Shown piece after piece: positions 32,291 through 40,947 of a stretch of 64,000 bases of DNA. Every line of letters begins with the position of its first letter. Within the stretch, counting starts at the first letter, position 1. The notes below the pieces were generated by a model. It saw only the letters and a list, made by a program, of their open reading frames with translations, ran no database searches and was not told the DNA's origin. The position numbers were made by a program, and so were the translations under genes. The stretch is from Streptomyces cellostaticus (GTDB lineage: Bacteria > Actinomycetota > Actinomycetes > Streptomycetales > Streptomycetaceae): the NCBI RefSeq assembly GCF_001513965.1, contig NZ_KQ948027.1:1-64000 (forward strand), in the 5' to 3' direction.

Positions 32291-33886
32291 ATGGACGTGA
32301 TGCCGCTGCTTTTGCTGGTGGCCGGCAGTGCCGCGGTGGCGGGGGCCGCCCGGCGCACCCCGCTGCCGGCGCCGTTGCTGCTCGTGGCGGTCAGCCTCGC
32401 GGTCTCGTACCTGCCGGGTGTCCCGCACTACACGCTCGACCCCGACGTCGTCCTGCCCCTGGTGCTGCCCCCGCTGCTGTACAAGGAGGGCACCGAGAGC
32501 TCGTACCTCGACCTGCGGGCCCAGATGCGGCCCGTGGGAATGCTGTCGGTCGGGTACGTGCTCTTCGCGACCTTCGTCGTCGGCTGGGCCGCCTACCTGG
32601 TCGTTCCGGGGCTGCCGCTGCCCGCGGCGCTGGTGCTCGGCGCCGTGGTGGCGCCGACGGACGCGGTCGCGGCCGCGGCCATCGCGCGCCGGGTCGGGCT
32701 GCCGTCGCGGATCACCACGATCCTCCAGGGCGAGTCCCTGCTGAACGACGCCACCGCGATCACCGCCTACAAGGTGGCCCTCGGCGCCGCCGTCGGCGCG
32801 GGCGCCACCTGGGCGGGCGGGATCGAGGAGTTCCTGCTGGCGGCGGTCGGCGGTGTCGCGGTCGGACTCGTGCTCATGGTGCCGATCCACTGGCTGCGCA
32901 CGCACCTCAAGGAGGCGCTGCTCCAGAACACCCTCTCGCTGCTGATCCCGTTCGTCGCCTACGGCGTCGCCGAGCAACTGCACGGCTCCGGCGTCCTCGC
33001 CGTCGTGGTGGTCGCGGTCTACCTCGGACACCGCGCATGGGAGGTCGACTTCGCCACCCGGCTCCAGGAGGACGCCGTGTGGCGCATGGTCGCCTTCCTC
33101 CTGGAGTCGGCGGTGTTCGCGCTGATCGGCCTGCAGCTGCCACGGGTGCTCAAGGGCCTCGGCGAGTACGAGGGCGTCGACGCCGCCTGGTACGCGGTCG
33201 CCGTCTTCCTCGTGGTCGTCGCGGCCCGGTTCGTGTGGGTCTACCCCGCGACCTTCCTGCCGCGGATGCTCTTCGGACGCATCCGGGAGCGCGAGGACAA
33301 CCCCACCTGGCGGGCCCCGGCCGTGACGTCGTGGGCCGGCATGCGGGGCGTGGTCTCCCTGGCCATCGCCTTCTCGATCCCGGCCACGGTGCACGGGGGC
33401 GGCGCCTTCCCGCAGCGCAACCTGATCCTCTTCCTGACCTTCACCACCGTCATCGGCACGCTGGTCGTGCAGGGCCTCTCGCTCCCGCTGGTGATCCGCC
33501 TGATGCGCTTCCCCGGCCGCGACCGGCAGGCCGAGACGCTCGCCGAGGCCAACGCCCAGGCACAGGCCTCCCGGGCCGCCGAGGGCCGCCTGGACGATCT
33601 CCTCGCCGACGAGCGCAACGCCCTGCCCCCGCCGCTCGCCGACCGCCTGCGCACCGTCCTGGAGCGCCGCCGCAACGCCGTCTGGGAACGGCTCGGCCAG
33701 GTCAACGTCATCACCGGCGAGTCCGTGGACGACACCTACCGCCGTCTGTCCCGCGAGATGATCAGTGCCGAGCGCGAGGTCTTCGTCAAGCTCCGCGACC
33801 ACCGCTACATCGACGACGAGATGCTCCGCGCGCTCCTGCGCAGGCTCGACCTGGAGGAAGCGGCCGCCTACAGGGAGGTCGATTAG
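32291..33886 (+). CDS. CPA1-family Na+/H+ antiporter
   Basis: A 531-residue transporter with about 12 transmembrane helices and a cytoplasmic C-terminal helical domain of about 130 residues. The ion-binding motifs of the NhaP/NHE branch are present: VVAPTDAVAAAAIARRVGLP, LQGESLLNDATAI and SWAGMRGVVSLAIAFSIP. It would exchange sodium or potassium for protons at the membrane. GAGGA precedes the ATG closely. Its stop codon overlaps that of the convergent PLP-enzyme gene by a few bases. Confidence 0.92.
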   Translation: MDVMPLLLLVAGSAAVAGAARRTPLPAPLLLVAVSLAVSYLPGVPHYTLDPDVVLPLVLPPLLYKEGTESSYLDLRAQMRPVGMLSVGYVLFATFVVGWAAYLVVPGLPLPAALVLGAVVAPTDAVAAAAIARRVGLPSRITTILQGESLLNDATAITAYKVALGAAVGAGATWAGGIEEFLLAAVGGVAVGLVLMVPIHWLRTHLKEALLQNTLSLLIPFVAYGVAEQLHGSGVLAVVVVAVYLGHRAWEVDFATRLQEDAVWRMVAFLLESAVFALIGLQLPRVLKGLGEYEGVDAAWYAVAVFLVVVAARFVWVYPATFLPRMLFGRIREREDNPTWRAPAVTSWAGMRGVVSLAIAFSIPATVHGGGAFPQRNLILFLTFTTVIGTLVVQGLSLPLVIRLMRFPGRDRQAETLAEANAQAQASRAAEGRLDDLLADERNALPPPLADRLRTVLERRRNAVWERLGQVNVITGESVDDTYRRLSREMISAEREVFVKLRDHRYIDDEMLRALLRRLDLEEAAAYREVD

Positions 33887-34782
33887 GGCTGCGGGAACGG
33901 CCGCCCGGTGACGACCGCCGCGACCGTCGTCCCGCGCGCGAAGGCGCCCTCCTCGGCCAGGGCCACAAGTCCGTACAGCAACTTGGCGACATAGAGACGC
34001 TCGACGGGCAGTGCGTGCCGCTGCTCGAAGTCCTCGGCGAAGGCGTCGAGTGCGGGGGCCGTGCGGGCGTAGCCGCCGAAGTGGAAGCGGTCGTCGAGGG
34101 ACCAGGCGCCGGTGCGGGCGCCGAAGGCGCGCTCCTGGAGGGCCTCTATGTCGTGCGCCAGGAAACCGCCCTTGAGCACCGGTATCCCGAGGGCGCGCTG
34201 CCTGGCGGCCAGCCCGGCGGCGAGTCCGGCGAGCGTGCCGCCCGTGCCACAGGCGACGGCCACGACGTCGGCGCGGCCGCGCAGCTCCTCGCCGAGGGCC
34301 CGGCAGCCGCGCACGGCCTGCGCGTTGCTGCCGCCCTCCGGGACGACGTACGCGCCCTCCGCGCCGGCCGCGCGCAGGATCGCGGCCAGGGTCTCCGGCT
34401 CGCTCTTGTGCCGGTACGTCGATCTGTCGACGAAGTGCAGCCGCATGCCGTCGGCCGCGCACCGGGACAGGGACGGGTTGAGCGGGCGGCCGGCCAGCTC
34501 CTGGCCGCGGACCACGCCGGTGGTCCCCAGCCCGAGCAGCCGGCCCGCGGCGGCCGTGGCCCGCAGATGGTTGGAGTAGGCCCCGCCGAAGGTGACCAGC
34601 GCCCGGCCCTGGGCCGCCTCGATGTTCGGCACCAGCTTGCGCCACTTGTTGCCGATCAGCTCCGGGTGGATCAGGTCGTCCCGCTTGAGCAGCAGCCGGA
34701 CGCCGTGCCGGGAGAAACGGTCGTCCCGCAGCTCCTGAAGGGGAGACGGCAGGCGCGGGGCGAGCGAGTCGGTGCTGGTCAC
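33883..34782 (-). CDS. PLP enzyme, ACC deaminase / D-cysteine desulfhydrase family
   Basis: The 299-residue type II PLP fold has the cofactor lysine in ELIGNKWRKLVPN, the substrate loop FGGAYSNHLRATA and the phosphate-binding glycine loop ACGTGGTLAGLAAGL. The family includes 1-aminocyclopropane-1-carboxylate deaminase and D-cysteine desulfhydrase. The residues that distinguish them cannot be decided by eye, and the protein is somewhat shorter than true ACC deaminases, so desulfhydrase or another beta-elimination activity is as likely. The GTG start has no clear ribosome site. Confidence 0.8.
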   Translation of the reverse strand: MTSTDSLAPRLPSPLQELRDDRFSRHGVRLLLKRDDLIHPELIGNKWRKLVPNIEAAQGRALVTFGGAYSNHLRATAAAGRLLGLGTTGVVRGQELAGRPLNPSLSRCAADGMRLHFVDRSTYRHKSEPETLAAILRAAGAEGAYVVPEGGSNAQAVRGCRALGEELRGRADVVAVACGTGGTLAGLAAGLAARQRALGIPVLKGGFLAHDIEALQERAFGARTGAWSLDDRFHFGGYARTAPALDAFAEDFEQRHALPVERLYVAKLLYGLVALAEEGAFARGTTVAAVVTGRPFPQP

Positions 34783-34819
34783 GCCCTCATTGTCGCCCGG
34801 CGCCGCCTTGCGGCCAGAG

Positions 34820-34874
34820 CCTGTCCGGCGGATCGGGCAGGCCCCGCCGATTCCGGCATGATCCGGCGGACAGG
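34820..34874. repeat. Inverted repeat, possible dispersed palindromic element
   Basis: CCTGTCCGGCGGATC (34820-34834) and GATCCGGCGGACAGG (34860-34874) form 15-bp arms with one mismatch around a 25-nt centre. It fills the gap between two genes on the minus strand. I recall similar sequences in other Streptomyces intergenic regions; it could also act as terminator of the amidase gene upstream. Confidence 0.45.
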
Positions 34875-34887
34875 TCCTAGGCCGGTC

Positions 34888-35484
34888 CTAGGCCTCCTGG
34901 AGCCGCTCGCCGATCCGCTCGCGCAGCCGCTGCATCGTGAACCCGCGCGGGTCCACCTTGCCCGGCTGCCACTCCAGGTGGCCGATGACCGAGCGTGCCG
35001 ACCAGGCGTGGCGGCGGCACACGGCCGCGGCCGCCCGCACGATCGTCTCCAGCTGCGCCTCGGGCCAGGGGTCCTCGCCGTCGCCCAGGTTCTCGCACTC
35101 GAAGCCGTAGAAGTGCCGGTTGCCGTCGGTGTTCGCCTCGTTGTCCGGCGGCAGCGCCTGCTCGGCGATCACCGCCCGCAGGACGTCGTCGTCGCCGGCG
35201 CCGGCGTGGTTGGCGCGGCCGTAGCCGACCAGGTGGACCGTGCCGTCCTTGGTGATCACGCCGTGGCACAGCGGGCCCGGCAGCTCCGTGTGACCGTCCC
35301 GGCAGATCTCCACGGTCTGCGCGCTGCCGTGGGTCACCGTGTGGTGGATCATCACGCCGTGGACGGGCCCCCAGGGGCCCTTGTGGTTGCGGTTGTGGTT
35401 CCGCCAGTCGCCGACCTCGACGACGGTGACGCCCTCCGCTCGAAGCGCGTCCAGGAACCCGCTTGCGGACATGGGTGGGGCCAT
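34888..35484 (-). CDS. N-acetylmuramoyl-L-alanine amidase (PGRP/Amidase_2)
   Basis: A 198-residue Amidase_2 domain with the zinc ligands in GVMIHHTVTHGS and VIGHLEWQPGKVDPRG, plus the GYGRANHAG segment. It would cleave the amide bond between muramic acid and the stem peptide. There is no signal peptide, so it is either exported by another route, acts on internal muropeptides, or is of prophage ancestry; phage endolysins often look like this. GGAGG lies 7 nt before the ATG. Confidence 0.85.
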   Translation of the reverse strand: MAPPMSASGFLDALRAEGVTVVEVGDWRNHNRNHKGPWGPVHGVMIHHTVTHGSAQTVEICRDGHTELPGPLCHGVITKDGTVHLVGYGRANHAGAGDDDVLRAVIAEQALPPDNEANTDGNRHFYGFECENLGDGEDPWPEAQLETIVRAAAAVCRRHAWSARSVIGHLEWQPGKVDPRGFTMQRLRERIGERLQEA

Positions 35485-35769
35485 GGCCGCCCTCCTTCGT
35501 GCCCGGTGGCCGCCGGTCGCGGCCTTCTCGTACCGCTGCTTCTACCGAAACCGGACGTCTTTGGCTAAATCGTTCGGATGCTGTGCGAGCCGATCCGGAC
35601 AGAAGGTGCATCGAGCGGGAGGTGGACAAGGTCCCTCTTTCTGCCCAGTAGTGCGATGATCCATTCCCGCTCGTTCGGGTAATGGTGCGGGTGCGGTCCG
35701 TGATGGAAGGCTCGCTCGTGAGACCGGTGTGCAATGCGGCGCCGGGCATACAGGAGAGGGCATTTTCTT

Positions 35770-37176
35770 ATGTCGGTAGGCGATGAGGTCCGCACCGAAC
35801 AGGGCAAGCCGCAGCAGTCTCTCGGCACCTCGGCGGCGCGGAACCTGGCCACCACGACCAAGTCCGTTCCGCAGATGCAGGAGATCAGCTCCCGCTGGCT
35901 GCTGCGGACGCTGCCCTGGGTGGACGTACAGGGCGGCACGTACCGGGTGAACCGGCGACTGACGTTCGCCGTCGGCGACGGCCGTATCACCTTCGTGAAG
36001 ACCGGCGACCAGGTCGAGGTCATCCCGGCCGAGCTCGGCGAGCTGCCGGCCCTGCGGTCGTACGAGGACGACGAGGTGCTGACGGAGCTGGCCCGGCGCT
36101 GCCGCCAGCGCGACTTCGCGCCGGGCGAGGTGATCGCCGACTTCGGCAACCAGACCAATGAGGTGTACCTGCTGGCCCACGGCAGGGTCGAGAAGATCGG
36201 CACGGGTCCGTACGGCGACGACGCGGTCCTCGGGGTCCTCGCCGACGGCTCCTACTTCGGTGAGCAGGCGCTGCTGGACCCGGACGCCATCTGGGAGTAC
36301 ACCGCCCGCGCGGACACCGCGTGCACAGTGCTGATCCTCAGCCGCCAGGACTTCGGGCAGGTCGCCGAGCGCGCCGACTCGCTGCGCGAACACCTCCAGC
36401 GGCTGCGCTCGATTCCCGCTCAGCAGACCAACAAGTACGGCGAGAAAGAGGTCGCGCTGGCGGCCGGCCACAGCGGTGAGCCGGACATCCCGCACACCTT
36501 CGTGGACTACGAGGCCCGGCCGCGCGAGTACGAACTGAGCATCGCCCAGACCGTGCTGCGCATCCACTCGCGCGTGGCCGACCTGTACAACCAGCCGATG
36601 AACCAGACCGAGCAGCAGCTGCGGCTCACGGTCGAGGCGCTGAAGGAGCGCCAGGAGCACGAGCTGGTGAACAACCGGGAGTTCGGGCTGCTGCACAACT
36701 GCGAGTACGACCAGCGGCTCCAGCCGCACGACGGCGTGCCCAGCCCGGACGACATGGACGAGCTGCTCAGCCGTCGGCGCAGCACCAAGCTGTTCCTGGC
36801 CCACCCGCGCGCCATCTCCGCGTTCGGGCGCGAGCTGAACAAGCGAGGGCTGGTCCCGGAGAGCGTCGAGATCGGCGGCAACCGCATCCCCACCTGGCGC
36901 GGTGTGCCGATCTACCCGTGCAACAAGATCCCGGTCAGCGAGGCCCGTACGACCTCGATCATCGCCATGCGTACCGGCGAGGCCGACCAGGGCGTCGTCG
37001 GGCTCAGGCAGTCCGGCCTCCCGGACGAGATCGAGCCGAGCCTGTCCGTGCGGTTCATGGGCATCAACGAACAGGCCATCATCAAGTACCTGGTGACGGC
37101 GTACTACTCGGCCGCGGTCCTGGTGCCCGACGCGCTCGGGGTGCTGGAAAACGTCGAGATCGGCCGGTGGAGGTGA
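35770..37176 (+). CDS. eshA: EshA: family 2B encapsulin shell protein with cyclic-nucleotide-binding domain
   Basis: The 468-residue protein is EshA, first known in Streptomyces as a 52-kDa protein affecting sporulation, ppGpp and antibiotic production, and now classed with family 2B encapsulins, HK97-fold shells carrying an inserted cyclic-nucleotide domain. The insert spans about residues 96-212; its phosphate-binding cassette GSYFGEQALLDPD and the Arg of YTARADT are intact, so nucleotide binding is plausible. The flanking shell region includes REYELSIAQTVLRIHSRVADL and MGINEQAIIKYLVTAYYSAAVL. AGGAGAGGG lies about 10 nt before the ATG. A polyprenyl synthase gene, the probable cargo, follows after a small hairpin. 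Confidence 0.92.
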   Translation: MSVGDEVRTEQGKPQQSLGTSAARNLATTTKSVPQMQEISSRWLLRTLPWVDVQGGTYRVNRRLTFAVGDGRITFVKTGDQVEVIPAELGELPALRSYEDDEVLTELARRCRQRDFAPGEVIADFGNQTNEVYLLAHGRVEKIGTGPYGDDAVLGVLADGSYFGEQALLDPDAIWEYTARADTACTVLILSRQDFGQVAERADSLREHLQRLRSIPAQQTNKYGEKEVALAAGHSGEPDIPHTFVDYEARPREYELSIAQTVLRIHSRVADLYNQPMNQTEQQLRLTVEALKERQEHELVNNREFGLLHNCEYDQRLQPHDGVPSPDDMDELLSRRRSTKLFLAHPRAISAFGRELNKRGLVPESVEIGGNRIPTWRGVPIYPCNKIPVSEARTTSIIAMRTGEADQGVVGLRQSGLPDEIEPSLSVRFMGINEQAIIKYLVTAYYSAAVLVPDALGVLENVEIGRWR

Positions 37177-37201
37177 CGTTTCCGCACTTCGCGGCCGTGT
37201 T

Positions 37202-37219
37202 CCCGCCCTTCGGGGCGGG
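37202..37219 (+). terminator. Intercistronic hairpin between eshA and the prenyl synthase gene
   Basis: CCCGCCC-TTCG-GGGCGGG forms a 7-bp stem with a stable UUCG loop, 26 nt after the eshA stop. It has no U-tract and may attenuate readthrough or protect the eshA message, so that shell protein is made in excess over cargo. Confidence 0.55.
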
Positions 37220-37288
37220 TACATCCTCGGGGTATGCGTCCAGCCGGAGCGGAAGCGCCACGGTCCGCGGACTGTGCGAGGGGGGCTC

Positions 37289-38419
37289 ATGGCCGAGTTC
37301 ATGACGGGGACCAAACAGCGTTCGCCCGGGGCGACGCGGTCCGGTGGGGCGGGGGGTGACGCCGGGGCCGGTCCGCTCGACGGGCAGGAGGCGGCGGCAC
37401 TGCTGGAGCGGACCCGGGCCCTCGTCGACCCGGAGCTGCGGGCGGCCGTCGAGTCGCTGCCCGGCTCGATGCGCCGGGTCGCGCTCTACCACTTCGGCTG
37501 GGAGCACGTGGACGGCAGCCCGGCGGCGGGCAACGCGGGCAAGGCGATAAGGCCCGCCCTGGTCCTCGCCGCGGCCGCCGCGCTGGGCGGGCCGGGGGCG
37601 AGGGTGGCGGCCGTCCGGGCGGCCGCCGCGGTCGAACTGGTCCACAACTTCACGTTGTTGCACGACGACGTGATGGACCGGGACACCTCCCGCCGGCACC
37701 GGCCCACCGCATGGACCGTGTTCGGCGACGCCGACGCGATCCTCGCCGGGGACGCCCTGCAGGCACTGGCCCTGCGGCTGCTCGCCGAGGATCCGCACCC
37801 GGCCTCCGGTGCGGCGGCGGCCCGGCTCGCCGACTGTGTCGTGGAGCTGTGTGCCGGGCAGCACACCGACACGGCCATGGAGCTGCGCGCTCCCGACGAG
37901 GTCACCCTGGACGAGGTGCTTGCCATGTCCGAGGCGAAGACCGGCGCGCTGCTCGGCTGTGCCTGCGCCCTCGGCGCGCTGTACGCGGGCGCCTGTGACG
38001 AGGACGTGGTGGCGCTGGACGGCTTCGGCCGCCAGGCCGGGCTCGCCTTCCAGCTGATCGACGACGTGATCGGCATATGGGGTGACCCACAGCGCACCGG
38101 CAAGCCGGCCGGTGCGGATCTCGCGGTCCGCAAGAAGTCCCTGCCGGTGGTGGCGGCCCTCGCCTCCGGCACCCCGGCAGCGGCCGAACTGGCCGCGCTG
38201 TACGGGAAGCCGTACGTCAAGGGGGAGGCCGGGGACGGCGGTGAGATCGCCCGGACGGCACTGGCCGTCGAGCGGGCCGGCGGCCGGGACTGGGCGCAGG
38301 CCGAGGCGGCCGACCGGATGAGCCTGGCGATGCAGGAGCTGGCCCGCGCCGTGCCCGCACCGGAGGATGCGGGCGGCCTGCTGGCCCTGGCCGAGTTCGT
38401 GACCCGACGCACCGTCTGA
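37289..38419 (+). CDS. Polyprenyl diphosphate synthase, candidate EshA cargo
   Basis: The 376-residue enzyme is a trans-isoprenyl diphosphate synthase. The first aspartate-rich motif is LLHDDVMDRD (DDVMD, residues 126-130) and the second region is LIDDVIGIWGD (from 258), with GKAIRP for substrate binding. Residues 1-30 (MTGTKQRSPGATRSGGAGG and following) are Gly/Ala/Ser-rich and disordered, unlike free prenyl synthases; such tails are typical cargo-loading segments for family 2 encapsulins. The ATG at 37289 is chosen because GAGGGGGG ends 3-4 nt upstream. Product chain length cannot be decided. Linkage to eshA is also found in S. coelicolor from memory. Confidence 0.9.
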   Translation: MAEFMTGTKQRSPGATRSGGAGGDAGAGPLDGQEAAALLERTRALVDPELRAAVESLPGSMRRVALYHFGWEHVDGSPAAGNAGKAIRPALVLAAAAALGGPGARVAAVRAAAAVELVHNFTLLHDDVMDRDTSRRHRPTAWTVFGDADAILAGDALQALALRLLAEDPHPASGAAAARLADCVVELCAGQHTDTAMELRAPDEVTLDEVLAMSEAKTGALLGCACALGALYAGACDEDVVALDGFGRQAGLAFQLIDDVIGIWGDPQRTGKPAGADLAVRKKSLPVVAALASGTPAAAELAALYGKPYVKGEAGDGGEIARTALAVERAGGRDWAQAEAADRMSLAMQELARAVPAPEDAGGLLALAEFVTRRTV

Positions 38420-38880
38420 GACTGCCGGTCAGGGCAGGCGACTGACAGCGGGCTCGCCCTGGCCGTACCCGCCACGACGAACATCCGAGGCTGCCGGTCC
38501 GGGCGGTCGACAGCGGCTGCGGCTGCGGCTGCCGTGCCGACGGCCGACGGCCGACACGCCCTGGTCGTGCCGGGAGGTGGTCTCCCCGGGGCGGATCCAC
38601 GCTGTGTGGTCGGTCTCCGTGGAGGCGTTGCGGGTCCGCCGGCCCTCGGGGAGGGCGGCCTCCACGAACATCCGAGGCTGCCGTGACCGGCGGCCGAGGA
38701 AAGACCCCGGAGCCACCGGGGCCGTGCGGTTCCTGACCCCGCACGGCTGCCGGGGGCTCCGGCCCGGCGGGTCCCGCGCATCCCCACGGCGCGCGGGGCC
38801 CGGCGCACTTCATGGCCCCACCCTGAGGCTCTCGCCCGACCAGCCTGCGGGCCGTGGTCCACCGCGTTACGGCTGCTTCC
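38420..38880. other. 461-bp intergenic region with direct repeats
   Basis: No gene is supported. A 20-bp sequence occurs twice (38477-38496 and 38664-38683), and short tandem units (GGCTGC three times near 38512, GGCCGAC near 38538) lie between. Frames across it show weak coding bias on the minus strand, so it may be heavily decayed coding DNA. Confidence 0.5.
38477..38683. repeat. 20-bp direct repeat pair
   Basis: ACGAACATCCGAGGCTGCCG occurs at 38477-38496 and again at 38664-38683, 187 bp apart. Both copies are perfect. Function is unknown. Confidence 0.55.
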
Positions 38881-39471
38881 CTACGCCTCAGGGACGATCG
38901 TCGTCACGATTCTCTCGACCAGGCCGTCCGGCACGCTCACCCCGTTCAGGATGCCGTCCAGGACGCCGGGCAGGGTCAGGTGTTCCAGGATGAGGCCGAG
39001 CATCGCGAGATAGAGCACGGTGACGGTCTCGTCGCCGCCGGGCAGGCCCGCCTGCCGGTGGAACTCCATGCCCTGCTCCAGGTCTCCGCGCACCGACTCG
39101 GTGTAGGAGGCGCGCAGTTCGGGGCGCCGGGTGGCCTCCAGACGCATCTCCAGCAGGGCCAGGTAGCCCGTCCGGTCGCGGGTCGCGCGGTCCATGAGGT
39201 CCCGCATGAAGGCCGCGACCAGGGAGCGGTCGCGCCGTCCGCGCAGCAGCGCCTCCATCACCTCGGGGTCCGGCGCGAGCCGCAGGTGCAGCCGGGCGTC
39301 GATCTGGCGGAGCAGATCGTCGCGGCTGGTGAAGTAGTTGGAGGCGGTACCGGTGGGCACGCCTGCCTCGTTGTCCACCGCGCGGAAGGTGAGCCCGCGC
39401 GCACCCTCCCGCGCCAGCACCGTGATCCCGGCGTCCACCAGCGCCGCCCGCCGTTCCGGATTGCCCGCCAT
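38881..39471 (-). CDS. TetR-family regulator
   Basis: The 196-residue protein has the TetR fold with the N-terminal helix-turn-helix LTFRAVDNEAGVPTGTASNYFTSR and a C-terminal domain with RTGYLALLEMRLEATRRPELR. It is divergent from a DHFR-like oxidoreductase gene, whose promoter lies in the shared 144-bp gap. A CCACC-N6-GGTGG repeat in that gap (39528-39543) is a candidate operator. This arrangement suggests that it represses the neighbour. Confidence 0.85.
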   Translation of the reverse strand: MAGNPERRAALVDAGITVLAREGARGLTFRAVDNEAGVPTGTASNYFTSRDDLLRQIDARLHLRLAPDPEVMEALLRGRRDRSLVAAFMRDLMDRATRDRTGYLALLEMRLEATRRPELRASYTESVRGDLEQGMEFHRQAGLPGGDETVTVLYLAMLGLILEHLTLPGVLDGILNGVSVPDGLVERIVTTIVPEA

Positions 39472-39527
39472 ACGGAATCCCTTCCCTCACTTTTCCTCGG
39501 TGCCGATTGCATCCCGTAAATGCCTTG

Positions 39528-39543
39528 CCACCACTACAGGTGG
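39528..39543. promoter_or_regulatory. Candidate TetR operator
   Basis: A CCACC-ACTACA-GGTGG inverted repeat lies between the divergent TetR and DHFR-like genes. Confidence 0.35.
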
Positions 39544-39615
39544 AGTACTACAAATGAAGCACTTCAACCGGAGTGGTTATCTCGCCGCTCCGCAGCCTAC
39601 GAAAAGAGACCAAGC

Positions 39616-40200
39616 TTGCGAAAGCTCACGTACTTCATCGCCTGCTCGCTCGACGGCTTCATCGGCGACGAACACGGCGACGGCACCGCGATGCTCCGCT
39701 TCCTGGACGAGGAGTACTTCGACTTCCTCAAGGCGGAGTTCGCGGAGACCCTGCCCACCCACGTCCGCCGGCAGCTCGGCCTGGACCACCTGGAGAACCG
39801 GCGGTTCGACACCGTCATCCAGGGCCGGGCCAGCTACGAGGTGGCGCTGAAGGAGGGCATCACCAGCCCCTTCGCCCACCTGCGCGAGTACGTCGCCTCG
39901 CGCACCCTGGGCACGTCGCCCGACCCGCACGTCGAGATCGTCGACGGCGACCTGACCGGCCGGGTCCGCGAACTCAAGGCGGAGGACGGCGGGTTGGACA
40001 TCTTCCTCTGCGGAGGCTCCCAGGTCGCCGGAGCCCTGCTCGACGAGATCGACGAACTCGTCATCAAGACCTACCCGATCGTCTACGGCACCGGCATGCC
40101 GATGTTCGGCACCGGCCTCGACATCAAGGAGTTCACCCTGGACTCGGTGCGCACCTTCGGCAACGGCGCGCTCGTGCGGACGTACCACAGGAAGCGCTGA
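39616..40200 (+). CDS. Dihydrofolate reductase/RibD C-terminal-like oxidoreductase
   Basis: The 194-residue protein begins MRKLTYFIACSLDGFIGDE and includes DTVIQGRASYEVAL and IFLCGGSQVAGALLDEIDE, the pattern of the DHFR-like RibD_C family, which binds NADPH. Its substrate is unknown; members are not replacements for essential DHFR in most cases. The TTG start is chosen because the conserved N-terminus begins there, with a GAGA just upstream. It is probably controlled by the divergent TetR protein. Confidence 0.8.
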   Translation: MRKLTYFIACSLDGFIGDEHGDGTAMLRFLDEEYFDFLKAEFAETLPTHVRRQLGLDHLENRRFDTVIQGRASYEVALKEGITSPFAHLREYVASRTLGTSPDPHVEIVDGDLTGRVRELKAEDGGLDIFLCGGSQVAGALLDEIDELVIKTYPIVYGTGMPMFGTGLDIKEFTLDSVRTFGNGALVRTYHRKR

Positions 40201-40226
40201 CCCCCGGCCCGCCCTACCCTGAGGGC

Positions 40227-40442
40227 ATGGACAGCGAGGGACACGTCTGTCCCGTCTGCGGACAGCCCGTCGAAACGGTCGTCGGGCGGCACAAGACCCT
40301 GGGCGCCTGGGTGCCGGTGTGGGGCCCCGGGCCGTGCCGCAACCCCGGCTGCGCGGCCTACGGGGAGCCGGCCGAGCCCGCGGCCCGTGCCGCCGGGACC
40401 GCGCAACCGCACCCCGGAGAATCCGCCGCGGAAAAATCCTGA
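40227..40442 (+). CDS. Small zinc-ribbon protein
   Basis: A 71-residue protein with two cysteine pairs, CPVCGQP near residue 8 and CRNPGC near residue 37, forming one zinc ribbon, then an Ala/Pro-rich disordered tail. Function is unknown; such proteins are frequent in Streptomyces. TACCCT (40215-40220) ends 6 nt before the ATG, so it may be leaderless. Confidence 0.65.
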   Translation: MDSEGHVCPVCGQPVETVVGRHKTLGAWVPVWGPGPCRNPGCAAYGEPAEPAARAAGTAQPHPGESAAEKS

Positions 40443-40527
40443 GCCCGTGTCGAGAAGCCCGGCCCGGCTCCGACGTTCCCTGCGAGAGCCGCCCTGAGAG
40501 GGCGGCCCCGAGCCGAAGGAGCGGACC

Positions 40528-40941
40528 ATGAAGTACCTGGTGATGGTGCAGGGCACCCAGGCGGACTACGACGCTTTGCACGGCAGGCCCTCCGAGCACG
40601 CCCCGGCCTGGACCGAGGCGGAGCTCAAGGCCATGTACCTGTACATGGGCGCGATCAGCGACGACCTCGCCGAGTCCGGCGAACTCGTCGACGCCCAGGG
40701 CCTGGCCGAGCCCGCCCGGACCCGGCTGGTCGCGCGCGGCAAGGACGGCGAGACCGTGATCACCGACGGCCCGTACGGCGAGTCCGAGGAGCTGATGGCC
40801 GGCTACTGGGTGGTGGACTGCGCGAGCCTGGAGCGGGTCACCGAGATCGCCGAGCGCGTCACCCGCTGCCCCGGCCCCGAGGGCCTGACCGAATACCCCG
40901 TGGTGATCCGGCCGGTCATGGACGGCGCCGGGGACATCTGA
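40528..40941 (+). CDS. YCII-related (DGPF) protein
   Basis: A 137-residue dimeric alpha/beta-barrel protein of the YCII family. It begins MKYLVMVQGTQADYDALHG and has VITDGPYGESEELMAGYWVVD, the family DGPF-like motif. YCII genes regularly precede ECF sigma factors of the ECF42 group, and here a broken ECF42-like gene follows within 7 bp. GGAG lies 8 nt before the ATG. The product itself looks intact. Confidence 0.85.
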   Translation: MKYLVMVQGTQADYDALHGRPSEHAPAWTEAELKAMYLYMGAISDDLAESGELVDAQGLAEPARTRLVARGKDGETVITDGPYGESEELMAGYWVVDCASLERVTEIAERVTRCPGPEGLTEYPVVIRPVMDGAGDI

Positions 40942-40947
40942 CCCCCC

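Noticed and set aside
34820..34874. Insertion sequence or MITE ends
   Set aside because: Only a 15-bp inverted repeat around 25 nt is seen, with no target duplication or transposase; it is listed as a simple palindromic repeat.
31912..35568. A 1218-codon plus-strand open frame
   Set aside because: It runs through the UBP, antiporter, PLP enzyme and amidase genes in the wrong frame and encodes low-complexity Arg/Ala-rich sequence.
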